Origin: Helicobacter sp. 16-1353
GTDB taxonomy: Bacteria > Campylobacterota > Campylobacteria > Campylobacterales > Helicobacteraceae
Length of the DNA stretch: 64,000 bases
NCBI RefSeq assembly: GCF_003288815.1
Contig: NZ_NHYM01000004.1
Location: 62,001 to 126,000, forward strand
Direction: 5' to 3'
Below are positions 25,552 to 34,427 of the stretch, in pieces (the stretch's first letter is position 1; each line of letters starts with the position of its first letter). The notes under the pieces are model-generated. The model was not told the origin of the DNA. It did no database searches and worked only from the letters and a program-made list of their open reading frames with translations. A program made the translations under genes and the position numbers.

Positions 25552-26231
25552 AGCGTTCCCCAACCTTGTATCGCCTCTACATCTAGCGTTATGCTCTCTC
25601 TGGGAGTTGATTGTGAAGTCCTTGATACACTTTGGCTAAGCCACGCGAAAAATTCACGGAATTTTAAGCCTTGCAGTTTTAAAGGCGTCCTTTTGGTGGA
25701 GAATCCTGCAAGTATTTCCATATTTACCTCAGCACCTATGCCAATTGGAAATATGGTGAGCTTGTTTTGATTTTCTAATTCTAGCACTCTATTAACAGCA
25801 CGCCACAATTCCTCTTGACTGCTAGTTGGCACTCCATCTGTCATAAGAACTAGCCAAGGCTGGTAATAATCTACTCCTTTTTCTTTATATTCACTTTTCC
25901 GCCTCTCTAATAAATCTAACCCTAAATTAATAGCCTCTCCCATTGGGGTTGCTCCACTGGCTTGAAGAGTTGGGGCATTGGGCTGTATTTCCAAACCTGC
26001 AAAGTCACAAACACATGTTGCTCCCCCTCCACCAAAAGTTACAATGCTAATTTCTGCTGAATACAATGCCATTTCGTCCTCACGGATAGCCTCGTAAAAC
26101 AAGCGAACACCATCATTTAGCTCATTAATGGGAGCTCCGCTCATAGAGCCACTAGTATCTAAGCAAAGACATACTGGCACTCTTGCTGTTGGATTATCTG
26201 CCAAATCATCTATTTTCACTAATGCATACAT
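25548..26231 (-). CDS. von Willebrand factor A domain protein (TerY-like)
   Basis: The 227-residue product is a stand-alone vWA domain. The MIDAS residues are visible: D25-x-S27-x-S29 in CLDTSGSMSG, the threonine in QASGATPMGEA, and the aspartate in LVLMTDGVPTS. It lacks a signal peptide, so it is cytoplasmic. Its length and sequence fit TerY-like proteins, which couple to a kinase and a PP2C phosphatase in the TerY-P subset of the tellurium-resistance stress networks. It sits between the kinase gene (51 nt upstream) and the phosphatase gene (4-nt overlap). Confidence 0.88.
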   Translation of the reverse strand: MYALVKIDDLADNPTARVPVCLCLDTSGSMSGAPINELNDGVRLFYEAIREDEMALYSAEISIVTFGGGGATCVCDFAGLEIQPNAPTLQASGATPMGEAINLGLDLLERRKSEYKEKGVDYYQPWLVLMTDGVPTSSQEELWRAVNRVLELENQNKLTIFPIGIGAEVNMEILAGFSTKRTPLKLQGLKFREFFAWLSQSVSRTSQSTPRESITLDVEAIQGWGTL

Positions 26232-26281
26232 TTTTATCCTCCTAAAATTAAATATTTAAAAATATTCATTTGTTCCTACTA

Positions 26282-27776
26282 TTACACGAAACGGGTCCTT
26301 TTGTAACGAGTAGGAAACAATTCTAACGACATACTATCTTGTGTGCCAAACTTGCCACTATCTAACAAATCAATATAAAATTTAAAAATTTTAAGCCATT
26401 TTGTTACTGAGAGCCTAGTGTCCTCTGTGGAATAATTACCTCCTTTACTAAAAGTGTGATAAAACGCTTTTTTTACTTTATATGGCAAGTGGCTCCACAT
26501 AAAACGCCACGAACCATCTGGCTCTTTATTATTAGCCTTATCTTCAAAGCGATATGGAAAATTCATTTGAATAATATTTTCAATTTGGTTTTCCCCGCCT
26601 CGATGTGAATATGGCGGTTTCCCCGGAAGCATAATCATAAAAAGCAGTGTAGCTACTGCAAAATTTTCATTGCCTATTGTTCGTAAAAAACTAGCAAAAT
26701 TCTTTCTTTGAATCTCTGGTGCAGTATAGTTGATAGTGCCTACTGGACAAGGGAAATCGCCAATTTGATAGCTATCCGTATCGACAAAATAAACTTTCTT
26801 TGGCGATTCCACTAAAATATTTAGTGGATTTATATCTCCTATTATGATTTTTTTTGTCATGTAGATATTTAATTTTCTTTAAAATAGTTATACATAGTTC
26901 TACAGTATCGCGTTTTTTCCAATCTGGAAAATTTTTCAAAAATAATTTTTTAATGAAAATGCTTTTTTGTATTTCCTTTCCTTTTGCTTTTGGCATTATA
27001 AAGCCGACAAACTCATTCTTAGAGTTCCACAGCTCTGCAACTGGACAGCACACACCCTTACACTTCATTTCTTTGCTAAGCATAAGTTTAATTTTTTCAT
27101 ATTTTTTTTCGTCAATATTTTCTTTTTTGTAGATTTTGGCGACATATGGGGTATCTGTTGAGTATATGATGCCCTCGCCTCCACTTGCAACTTTGGATTC
27201 CAGCTTTATTTGACCTAATTTTGAATACACGATTTCATTTTCTTTTGGGATATGAGTTACATTTATAAATTTACTTAAGAATCCATACTCATTGATTTGC
27301 CTAACATGAATACAATTCGCTTTGACTGATTTATTGTTGTTTAAGGCTAAAATATCTCTAGCCAAATTATTATCTTGTGTGATAAGCAATAATTTATATG
27401 TCATTCTAAATTTGGTGAAAACCACTTGAAAGACATTGTCCGCGAAGCTATCATTTTCCTCGCCCCGAATGTCTATAAAATTATCATCATTAATTCGTTG
27501 CTGTAAGTCTTTTAGGCATCTTTTGGCTCGCTTGGCAAGTTCAGGCTTTGCTTTATTTGCTTCGTGTTTTTGTAGCTCCTCAATGATTTTAAAGGGGATA
27601 ATCAGCTTATTTTGATATTGTTGAAGAAATGGAATAATATTTATCCAGAATCTGTCTGATGCAAAGTGCAATATGCTACAAGTATCTATAAATATTTTCC
27701 AATCTTTAGCATAATATTCAAAAGGAATTAGTGATGTTGAACTTCCAGTGTTGCTATTTATAGCTCCATTAATCAA
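26282..27776 (-). CDS. PIN domain fused to a protein kinase-like domain, split by an A8 frameshift
   Basis: The upstream frame (27776-26772, TTG start overlapping the previous stop as TTGA) encodes a PIN-like domain. It has FIDTCSILH (D31), an IIEELQKHE segment and LLITQDNNLARDIL with its acidic residues. A kinase N-lobe follows: VASGGEGIIYS glycine loop, then YVAKIYKKE with the ATP-binding lysine. The C-lobe is in another frame (from 26860): IIIGDINPLNIL replaces the HxDxxxxN loop, and YFVDTDSYQ stands in for DFG. The frames meet at eight As (26848-26855 on the plus strand as T8). Seven would give one protein of about 498 residues. The PIN-kinase partner is a known theme in TerY-P-type loci. 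As sequenced it is off, or expressed only by slippage. Confidence 0.8.
26848..26855. repeat. A8/T8 tract at the kinase frameshift
   Basis: A run of eight A residues on the coding strand separates the two halves of the PIN-kinase gene. One base fewer restores a continuous frame reading HDKKIIIGDINP. The run is either a phase-variable switch, a fixed mutation or a sequencing error. Confidence 0.75.
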
Positions 27777-28039
27777 GGTGCTACCCTTAAAACTTGATTT
27801 AGATTCTTAGAAGTTATATGAAGCATTTTGTTTGCTAAAAAGAAAATGGGTCGAATCTTGATGTTATTAAAAAGTAAAATGGGAAATGTGGCGGAAAATA
27901 GAATCTTGTTTTGGATAGAGGATTCTGGGTCTAAATGTAATTTAGCTAAATTGGGAATTTGCTCTACGAGATAGCTAAATCCCCCCCCCATATTTTGGGG
28001 CTTTGTAGCGTATAAAAATTGCATTAAGAGAATTAGCAT
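27773..28039 (-). CDS. Small ORF with a G9 tract, upstream of PIN-kinase
   Basis: An 88-codon frame opens with ATG and a strong ribosome-binding site (GGAGGGATT just before it). It contains nine Gs (ATGGGGGGGGGATTT, reading M-G-G-G-F), and its stop overlaps the TTG start of the PIN-kinase gene. I do not recognise the product; the segment after the tract (LVEQIPNLAKLHLDPESS) looks protein-like. The G9 tract would switch the frame by slippage and could change translation of the coupled kinase gene. It may instead be the remnant of a longer gene. Confidence 0.45.
   Translation of the reverse strand: MLILLMQFLYATKPQNMGGGFSYLVEQIPNLAKLHLDPESSIQNKILFSATFPILLFNNIKIRPIFFLANKMLHITSKNLNQVLRVAP
27981..27989. 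repeat. C9/G9 homopolymer tract inside the small ORF
   Basis: Nine consecutive C on the plus strand, read as G9 by the 88-codon ORF. The length and base are typical of contingency tracts in Campylobacterota. Confidence 0.75.
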
Positions 28040-28159
28040 AATCCCTCCATTTAATCCCCAAGTATAAATCTAAGGCATGACTTAAATGCCAAATCTAGAG
28101 CGAATATTAGCTAATTTTTCTTTAATTTTACATTTCTTGCATTTTTTATATCTCAATTT

Positions 28160-28760
28160 TTATTCCAAACATAAGATTTCTAAAACAATATGACAATCTC
28201 GCTTAAAAATCCAATCCATCACAATCGTTTTTATGCCTGTTTGTTGATAGACCAAAATCCGCTTTGGCTTGTTTTTATACTTCGCCATTGCGGTATTGGA
28301 CTTGGTGTTGTTTATCTGTATGTATTCTATTCTTGGGGTTATATCACCCTTTTCAAAGACAGCAGATTCCGCCCTGCTACCAGTAGCGACATCACTTACG
28401 ATTACGCCATTAAAGGCACTTTGGATTCGATACATTTGGCGGACTTGAGAGCTTTTCCACGCTTAATTCGTCAAACATATCATTATTAAGTGCTACAATC
28501 TGTTTGGCTAATTTAATATCACAAGTGATAATGGCTAATCTATTGAAACATTTAAACATTGCAAAAACCGATACATCGCGTATATCTATTAGCTATTCAT
28601 TTTTTTAAAGCCAAAGGTTGTATCGCATCTAAAAATCAACTTCAACTAAAGCCGTTTGGTCTAAAAAATCCAATAGTTTTCTGCAATATTATTAAAATAT
28701 TCATTTGTAATTGATACTGCCTATTTCCATAGAATTCATTTGAATGCAATATGGTTGAAA
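28160..28760 (-). pseudogene. Decayed paralogue of the PIN domain protein
   Basis: Reading the minus strand in successive frames gives DIRDVSVFAMFKCFNRLAII, then TCDIKLAKQIVALNND, then QVRQMYRIQSAFNGVIV. These parallel the intact neighbour (FIDIRGEENDSF..., LLLITQDNNLARDILALNNN, HVRQINEYGFLSKFINV) in the same order. Stops and frame changes separate them, and upstream fragments (KLLDFLDQTALVEVDF) fit the preceding helix. This is a second PIN-type gene that has been inactivated. It shows that the locus once held tandem paralogues. Confidence 0.65.
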
Positions 28761-28769
28761 TAATCGACA

Positions 28770-28943
28770 ATGATTCTGGCTTGGCTTTACTCTACGCTAC
28801 TATTACTTTCAATTGTGATATTAATCTCATTTGCTTTTGCTACCATATCTTTTGATTTTATCCCTAGTTCAAAGGCGATTTCAATAATTTTGACTTTGAT
28901 TCTTGCTCTTTTGCCGTTTATAAAATATCTCCTTCAAACTTAA
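28770..28943 (+). CDS. Small two-helix membrane protein (57 aa)
   Basis: A short frame from ATG 28770 encodes an almost wholly hydrophobic peptide. One helix covers about residues 3-27 (WLYSTLLLLSIVILISFAFA) and a second about 35-53 (AISIILTLILALLPFIKYLL), joined by a short polar loop (FDFIPSSK). The regular helix-loop-helix pattern argues against chance, but the ribosome-binding site is weak. It is not part of any obvious operon. The function is unknown; a small membrane regulator or a remnant of a larger transporter are both possible. Confidence 0.45.
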   Translation: MILAWLYSTLLLLSIVILISFAFATISFDFIPSSKAISIILTLILALLPFIKYLLQT

Positions 28944-29478
28944 ATTATTTCACATTTCTTAGCCAGATTTATAATCCCATTTATCAAAGTAGAGCATTAT
29001 TTTACAAATAAATTCAATACTAGTTTAAAATTAATACTACTGGTCTAGAATATTTATTGCTATAAAAATCCGTTCTATAGCTTAATATGCTACTAAAAGT
29101 AATAATTTTCTAATTATTATTTAAGTTATAATTAATTTTATTATAACTATAATGAGAATCTATTTTATTTTAGATATAAATTCAAATATTAAGTTAGAAT
29201 TAAAAAGTTTAATAACTTTCTAGTAAAATTTTTTGTAGTTTTGGCGAGGAAACTTCGTCTAGCATTTGTTTTTAAGGTTTCGAAACCAAGCAAAACATAG
29301 TCGTTTGTAAAAGGTAAAGCCTTGCATCGCAAAGGAATGCTTGTTTTCTCTAAAAATACACCTTAGCTTCTCGAATTTTTAGCTAAAATTCGTAGCTTTA
29401 GTGGGTAAAGGGGTGAAAGCCCATTGTTGCGAAGTTTGGCTTGCCAATACTAGCGAAGTAAAAATTTAGGATAAATCT
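28944..29478. repeat. Gene-free spacer with the second large copy of the dispersed repeat
   Basis: The first 270 nt are very AT-rich with no gene seen. From about 29225 to 29470 the spacer carries the same modules as 2630-2960: CGAGGAAACTTCG (29245), ACACCTTAGCTTCTCGAATTT (29358), CGTAGCTTTAG (29389) and CTAGCGAAGTAA. The activase gene starts 9 nt after the end of the modules. Confidence 0.5.
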
Positions 29479-32400
29479 ATGAGTTTAAGTTTAGGAATTG
29501 ATGTTGGTTCGACGACTGCGAAGGTAGTTTTACTCGAGGGCGAGGAGATAATCTTCTCAAAATACGAGCGACACTACTCAAAAGTGCGTGAAAAAAGCAT
29601 AGAAATTTTAAAAGATTTGAGAGAAAAAATCGGCGATAAACGCTTTAGCGTAGCAATCTCCGGTAGTGCTGGCTTTGGCATTTCAAAAATCACAAATATC
29701 GACTTCGTTCAAGAGGTTTTCGCCACGGCTGAAGCAGTAAAAAAGCTAATCCCAGACACCGATGCAGTAATCGAGCTAGGAGGCGAGGACGCCAAAATAA
29801 TCTTTTTAAGTGGTGGCTTAGAAGAGCGAATGAACGGCTCATGTGCGGGTGGCACAGGCTCATTCATCGACCAAATGATTACGCTGCTAAATGTAACGCC
29901 AGAGGAATTTGATGATTTAAGCCTAAATCACAGCAAAATCTATCCAGTGGCTTCGCGTTGCGGAGTCTTTGCAAAGACCGATGTCCAGCCACTTTTAAAT
30001 CAAGGTATTAAAAAAGAGGATATTTCTGCTTCCATTTTCCAAGCGGTCGTCGAGCAAACTATTTCAGGTCTCGCACAAGGGCGGAAAATCGAGGGCAAGA
30101 TTCTATTTCTTGGCGGACCGCTATTTTACTACAAAGGCTTACAAGAGCGATTTAAGGAGACTTTAAAATTAAGCGATGAAAATGCAGTTTTCCCAGACTT
30201 CGCACAATTCGCCGTGGCAATCGGCGTTGCATTTTATAGTAGCAATAGCAATGTGGATTATTCATGCGATGAGTTGATAGATATTTTTGAAAATGCCAAA
30301 AATACCACGAGTAGGAATAAATATTTAGAGCCACTTTTTAGCTCACAAGCGGACTTAGAGGCATTTGAAAGTCGTCATAATCAAGCCACCACAAACGAAA
30401 TTGATATAAAGGATTTTGTTGGCGATGCTTATCTTGGGATTGACTGCGGTAGCACGACTACAAAGCTAGTATTAATCGATAAAAATGGCGGAATCATCTA
30501 TAAATACTATGGAAGCAATTTGGGGAATCCAGTGCAAGTGATTTTAGATGAGCTAAAAAAGATTTATATCCTTTGTGGTAATCGCATAAAGATTCGTGGC
30601 AGTGGCGTTACAGGCTATGGCGAGGAGCTTATAAAAAGTGCTTTTAAGATTGATATTGGCTTGGTTGAGACTATGGCTCACCTGAATGCCGCAAGATTCT
30701 TTAATCCAAAGGTCGATTTTATCATCGATATCGGCGGACAGGATATGAAGTGCTTTTATATCAAAAATAATTCCATTGATAGCATTATGTTAAATGAGGC
30801 GTGTAGCAGTGGCTGTGGGAGCTTCATAGAGACTTTTGCAAAATCTATGGGCTATGATGTGGAGAGCTTCGCAAAACTTGGGCTAGATTCCAAACACCCA
30901 GTGGAGCTTGGTAGTCGCTGCACGGTGTTTATGAATAGCTCGGTAAAAGAGGCACAAAAAGAGGGTGCGTGTATCGAGGATATAAGTGCTGGGCTTTCTA
31001 TGAGTGTTGTGAAAAATGCGTTATACAAGGTGATTCGTGCAAAAGACGCCGATGATTTGGGGAAAAATATCGTAGTGCAAGGCGGAACATTCCTAAATAA
31101 CGCTATTTTGCGGAGCTTTGAAAAAGAGCTAAATCGCAATGTAATCCGCCCAAAAATCGCCGGACTTATGGGGGCGTATGGCGTGGCATTATTCGCTAGA
31201 GAGTGCAAGGAATCTAGCATTATAACCCAAGCCGAGCTAGAGGGCTTTAGACATATTTCCGCCCCTAGCATTTGCAATATTTGTGGCAATAAATGTCAGC
31301 TTACTATAAATCGCTTTGAGGGTGGGCGAAAACTCATCTCCGGCAATCGATGCGACCGTCCACTAGGCATTAAGAAAAAGACGATTTTCTTGCCAAATAT
31401 CTACGATTATAAGCTAAATAAAATCAAAAATCTAACCATAAAGCTCCAGCATGACGAGGAATTAAAGACATTTAAGGGCAAGGTTGGGATTCCACTTGGG
31501 CTAAATATCTATGAAAATATCGTGTTTTGGCACGAGCTATTTTCCAAATTGGGTTATGAGGTCGTGCTAAGCGATATTTCTACGCGAAAAACCTACGCCA
31601 TAGGGCAGTATAGCATTCCAAGTGATACAGTTTGCTACCCAGCAAAGCTCTTGCACGGACATATTGAGAATCTGCTTTCAAAAGGCGTGGATACGATATT
31701 TTATCCGTGTATGGCTTATAGCTTTGATGATGGAGGGCAGTCTACTACGAATTACAACTGCCCTGTTGTGGCGTTCTATCCGGAGCTTTTAAATCGAAAT
31801 ATCGATAAGCTAAAAAATGTGAGATTCCTATACCCATATTTTGGTCTTCATAGGAGCGAGGACTTTATAAAAAAGGCGTATCCATTCTTTAAAAAGGAAT
31901 TTAAAGCAGATAAAAAGAGCTTCAAACTCGCCGTCCAATCCGCCTATGAGAAGCGACAAATCCAAATTGATGATATTCTAAATCAAGGCACAAAGGCACT
32001 TGAATTTGCCATGCAAAATAATCTTAAATGTATCATTTTAGCTGGTCGCCCATACCACATCGACCCAGAGATTAATCACGGCATAGATAAGCTTATAAAC
32101 TCGCTTGGCGTGGTCGTGCTATCGGAGGATTCCATAAGTGCGGAGATTGGCAAACTTGATATTTTAAATCAGTGGAGTTACCACGCTAGGCTCTATAGTG
32201 CGGCGAATTTCGCTAAGAAATATGACAATGTCGAGCTAGTTCAGCTTGTAAGTTTTGGGTGTGGGATAGATTCCATTACGACCGATGAGGTGCGGAGAAT
32301 CCTAGAAAATGGCGATAAATTCTACACGCAAATAAAAATAGATGAGATAAATAATTTGGGGGCAGTTAAGATTCGCATTCGAAGTCTTTTGAGTGCGATG

Positions 32401-32565
32401 GAAGTGAAGCAAAAAGAGGCTATGGAATCTAGAGAATCCGCTGAATCTGCTGGGAATCCGGAATCCGCGAAAATAGCGGAATCTGAATCTTTAGATTCCA
32501 CAGATTCTATGAAATCTGCCGAATCTAGCCACGAAAAAGCCAAAGAATTAGAATTAAATTATTAA
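29479..32565 (+). CDS. Acyl-CoA dehydratase activase-type ATPase with tandem ASKHA domains and DUF2229
   Basis: A 1028-residue protein with two BcrA/BadF/HgdC-type ATPase domains. The first begins LGIDVGSTTAKVVLLEGEE (residue 4), with NGSCAGGTGSFID near 120. The second begins LGIDCGSTTTKLVLIDKNG near 318, with ACSSGCGSF near 440. These domains usually hold an iron-sulphur cluster at a subunit interface and use ATP to inject an electron into a (R)-2-hydroxyacyl-CoA dehydratase-like partner. A DUF2229-type region follows, with CNICGNKC near 599 and a conserved SDTVCYP segment near 715. The last ~45 residues are Glu/Ser/Asp-rich and encoded by GATTC/GAATC words. The next gene, in the same frame 18 nt later, supplies the HgdB-like part. 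The physiological substrate is unknown. Confidence 0.87.
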   Translation: MSLSLGIDVGSTTAKVVLLEGEEIIFSKYERHYSKVREKSIEILKDLREKIGDKRFSVAISGSAGFGISKITNIDFVQEVFATAEAVKKLIPDTDAVIELGGEDAKIIFLSGGLEERMNGSCAGGTGSFIDQMITLLNVTPEEFDDLSLNHSKIYPVASRCGVFAKTDVQPLLNQGIKKEDISASIFQAVVEQTISGLAQGRKIEGKILFLGGPLFYYKGLQERFKETLKLSDENAVFPDFAQFAVAIGVAFYSSNSNVDYSCDELIDIFENAKNTTSRNKYLEPLFSSQADLEAFESRHNQATTNEIDIKDFVGDAYLGIDCGSTTTKLVLIDKNGGIIYKYYGSNLGNPVQVILDELKKIYILCGNRIKIRGSGVTGYGEELIKSAFKIDIGLVETMAHLNAARFFNPKVDFIIDIGGQDMKCFYIKNNSIDSIMLNEACSSGCGSFIETFAKSMGYDVESFAKLGLDSKHPVELGSRCTVFMNSSVKEAQKEGACIEDISAGLSMSVVKNALYKVIRAKDADDLGKNIVVQGGTFLNNAILRSFEKELNRNVIRPKIAGLMGAYGVALFARECKESSIITQAELEGFRHISAPSICNICGNKCQLTINRFEGGRKLISGNRCDRPLGIKKKTIFLPNIYDYKLNKIKNLTIKLQHDEELKTFKGKVGIPLGLNIYENIVFWHELFSKLGYEVVLSDISTRKTYAIGQYSIPSDTVCYPAKLLHGHIENLLSKGVDTIFYPCMAYSFDDGGQSTTNYNCPVVAFYPELLNRNIDKLKNVRFLYPYFGLHRSEDFIKKAYPFFKKEFKADKKSFKLAVQSAYEKRQIQIDDILNQGTKALEFAMQNNLKCIILAGRPYHIDPEINHGIDKLINSLGVVVLSEDSISAEIGKLDILNQWSYHARLYSAANFAKKYDNVELVQLVSFGCGIDSITTDEVRRILENGDKFYTQIKIDEINNLGAVKIRIRSLLSAMEVKQKEAMESRESAESAGNPESAKIAESESLDSTDSMKSAESSHEKAKELELNY

Positions 32566-32583
32566 AAAAATAAGGAAAATAAA

Positions 32584-33972
32584 ATGACAAAAAGCATGAA
32601 TATGAAAAATCTAGATTCGCAGAATCTTGAATCTAAAAATCCGCATTTGGCGAATCTAGATTCTAAGAATCTAAATCCTAAAAACCCACACAATGTCGAA
32701 TCTTGCTCTAGCAATTGCGATTGTGTGAGTAATACCGAAGACGACTTTGTGAAATTCACGGAGGAGATGAAAGAAACGCACACGATTCTAGTCCCCACAA
32801 TGCTCCCTATCCACTTTCGCTTTATGGTAAATATTTTGAAAAGCTATGGCTACAAGGCGGAATTGCTACAAAATCACGGCACAGAACTCGCCCAAGAGGG
32901 CTTGCGAAATGTGCATAATGACACTTGCTATCCAGCCTTGCTAGTTATAGGGCAGCTTATCGATGCACTCAAAAGTGGGAAATATGATTTGAGTAAAACT
33001 GCACTTCTAATCACGCAGACAGGCGGTGGCTGCAGGGCTTCGAACTATATTTATTTGCTTAGAAAGGCACTTAAAAAAAGTGGCTTTGGGGATATTCCAG
33101 TCGTGTCGCTGAATTTTAGTGGATTTGAGGAGGGACAGGCATTTCGAGTAACTATGCCGATGTTAAAAAAGCTCGTAAATGCCGTCATTATCGGCGATGT
33201 GCTGATGTGCCTACTAAATCAAAGCAAACCATATGAGATAAACGCTGGGGAGAGCGATGAGCTGGTCTCCAAGTGGATTGAACGCATCACAGACGAATCT
33301 CAAAGTAAGGCGTTGGTGGATTTTGGGGCGTTGAAAAAAGATGTGAGGGCGATTTTGAATGATTTTGGGAAGATTTTGCGAAATAATGAGCCAAAAATCA
33401 AGGTTGGAATCGTGGGTGAAATCTATGTGAAATACTCTCCAGTTGGGAATAATAACTTGGAGGAGTTTCTACTAAGCGAGGGTTGCGAGGTGGTGGTGCC
33501 GGGCTTTATGGATTTCTGCTTATATTGTATGAATGATGTAATGCTTGAAAATCGCCTATATGGCGGAAGTTTCGCTAAAAAAATCATTTATAAATTTATT
33601 TATAATATGTTCGTTGGCAAACAAAAAACGATTTACAAGATGATTAAAAAACACGGGATTTTTACCGCTCCAACGAGCTTTGAGCATACCAAAAAGCTAA
33701 TTAAGGGCTATGTCGAAGAGGGCATGAATATGGGCGAGGGGTGGTTGCTGACTGCCGAAATGCTAGAGCTAATCAATAGTGGGGTGAATAATATCGTCTG
33801 CACCCAGCCATTTGGCTGCTTACCAAACCACATCGTGGGACGCGGAATGATGAAAGTCATCAAGGAGAAAAATCCACAAAGTAATATCGTATCAATCGAT
33901 TACGACCCAGGTGCCACGAAAGTAAACCAAGAAAATCGCATTAAGCTAATGCTTGCAAACGCGAAAATGTAG
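32584..33972 (+). CDS. HgdB-like dehydratase-family protein (C-terminal part of the activase system)
   Basis: A 462-residue protein. The first ~50 residues are low-complexity (NLDSQNLESKNPHLANLDSK), built from the same DNA words as the preceding tail. The remainder matches the 2-hydroxyacyl-CoA dehydratase-like domain. Visible segments are HNDTCYPALLVIGQLIDAL with a cluster-type cysteine, TQTGGGCRASNY, FCLYCMNDV and QPFGCLPNHIVGRGM. In many anaerobes this region is fused to the activase and DUF2229 in one protein of about 1400 residues. Here a single stop and 18 nt separate it in the same frame, with a ribosome-binding site (AAGGAAAA) in the gap. The pair should work as one electron-transfer complex. 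Substrate unknown. Confidence 0.82.
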   Translation: MTKSMNMKNLDSQNLESKNPHLANLDSKNLNPKNPHNVESCSSNCDCVSNTEDDFVKFTEEMKETHTILVPTMLPIHFRFMVNILKSYGYKAELLQNHGTELAQEGLRNVHNDTCYPALLVIGQLIDALKSGKYDLSKTALLITQTGGGCRASNYIYLLRKALKKSGFGDIPVVSLNFSGFEEGQAFRVTMPMLKKLVNAVIIGDVLMCLLNQSKPYEINAGESDELVSKWIERITDESQSKALVDFGALKKDVRAILNDFGKILRNNEPKIKVGIVGEIYVKYSPVGNNNLEEFLLSEGCEVVVPGFMDFCLYCMNDVMLENRLYGGSFAKKIIYKFIYNMFVGKQKTIYKMIKKHGIFTAPTSFEHTKKLIKGYVEEGMNMGEGWLLTAEMLELINSGVNNIVCTQPFGCLPNHIVGRGMMKVIKEKNPQSNIVSIDYDPGATKVNQENRIKLMLANAKM

Positions 33973-34210
33973 GGCTTGGCGGGAAATCCGTGCGGGAATC
34001 TAGATTCGCGGAATCTAGGGTGGAATCCGTGCAGAATCTATGCGGAGATTCTGGCTAGATTCTTAGATTCTCACTTAGATTCTCAGCTAAATCCGCCTAG
34101 TTTTTTGGAATCTTGCTTAGATTCCAGCTAGATTTAACCGGATTCTCACTTATATTTTAGACAGATTCTAGCCCAAAGATCACCTAGATTCCCACTAGAT
34201 TCCAGCCCAA
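33973..34210. repeat. Intergenic array of GATTC/GAATC words
   Basis: By hand count about 15 GATTC or GAATC words fall in 230 nt, many as CTAGATTC or TTAGATTC. The spacer separates the convergent HgdB-like gene and the GTPase operon and holds no gene. Confidence 0.8.
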
Positions 34211-34214
34211 ATCG

Positions 34215-34397
34215 CTACTTAAATAATTCCTTTATAATGCCAAATATGTCGCTTAGGCTTGACATATCTAGCTTTTGGAGTTTTATTCCACATTTAGGAC
34301 AGAATGATGATAGTGGCGATTTATAGTCTGGCACGATTTTCTTTGTATAGCCACATTTGGGGCAAGTGTAGAATGCCTTTATTGGTTTTTGTATCAT
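34215..34397 (-). CDS. Zinc-ribbon protein (60 aa)
   Basis: This small protein has two CxxC knuckles, YTCPKCGYT (residues 10-18) and FCPKCGIK (residues 32-39), forming a classical zinc ribbon. A helical tail follows (SSLSDIFGIIKELFK). The ATG follows the end of the GTPase gene by 30 nt, so it is the last gene of the dynamin-like operon. A ribosome-binding site (AAAGGAAAACAA) precedes it. It could bind RNA, DNA or a protein partner; no enzyme function is implied. Confidence 0.75.
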   Translation of the reverse strand: MIQKPIKAFYTCPKCGYTKKIVPDYKSPLSSFCPKCGIKLQKLDMSSLSDIFGIIKELFK

Positions 34398-34427
34398 TTG
34401 TTTTCCTTTAAAATAGAATCTCTGTTT

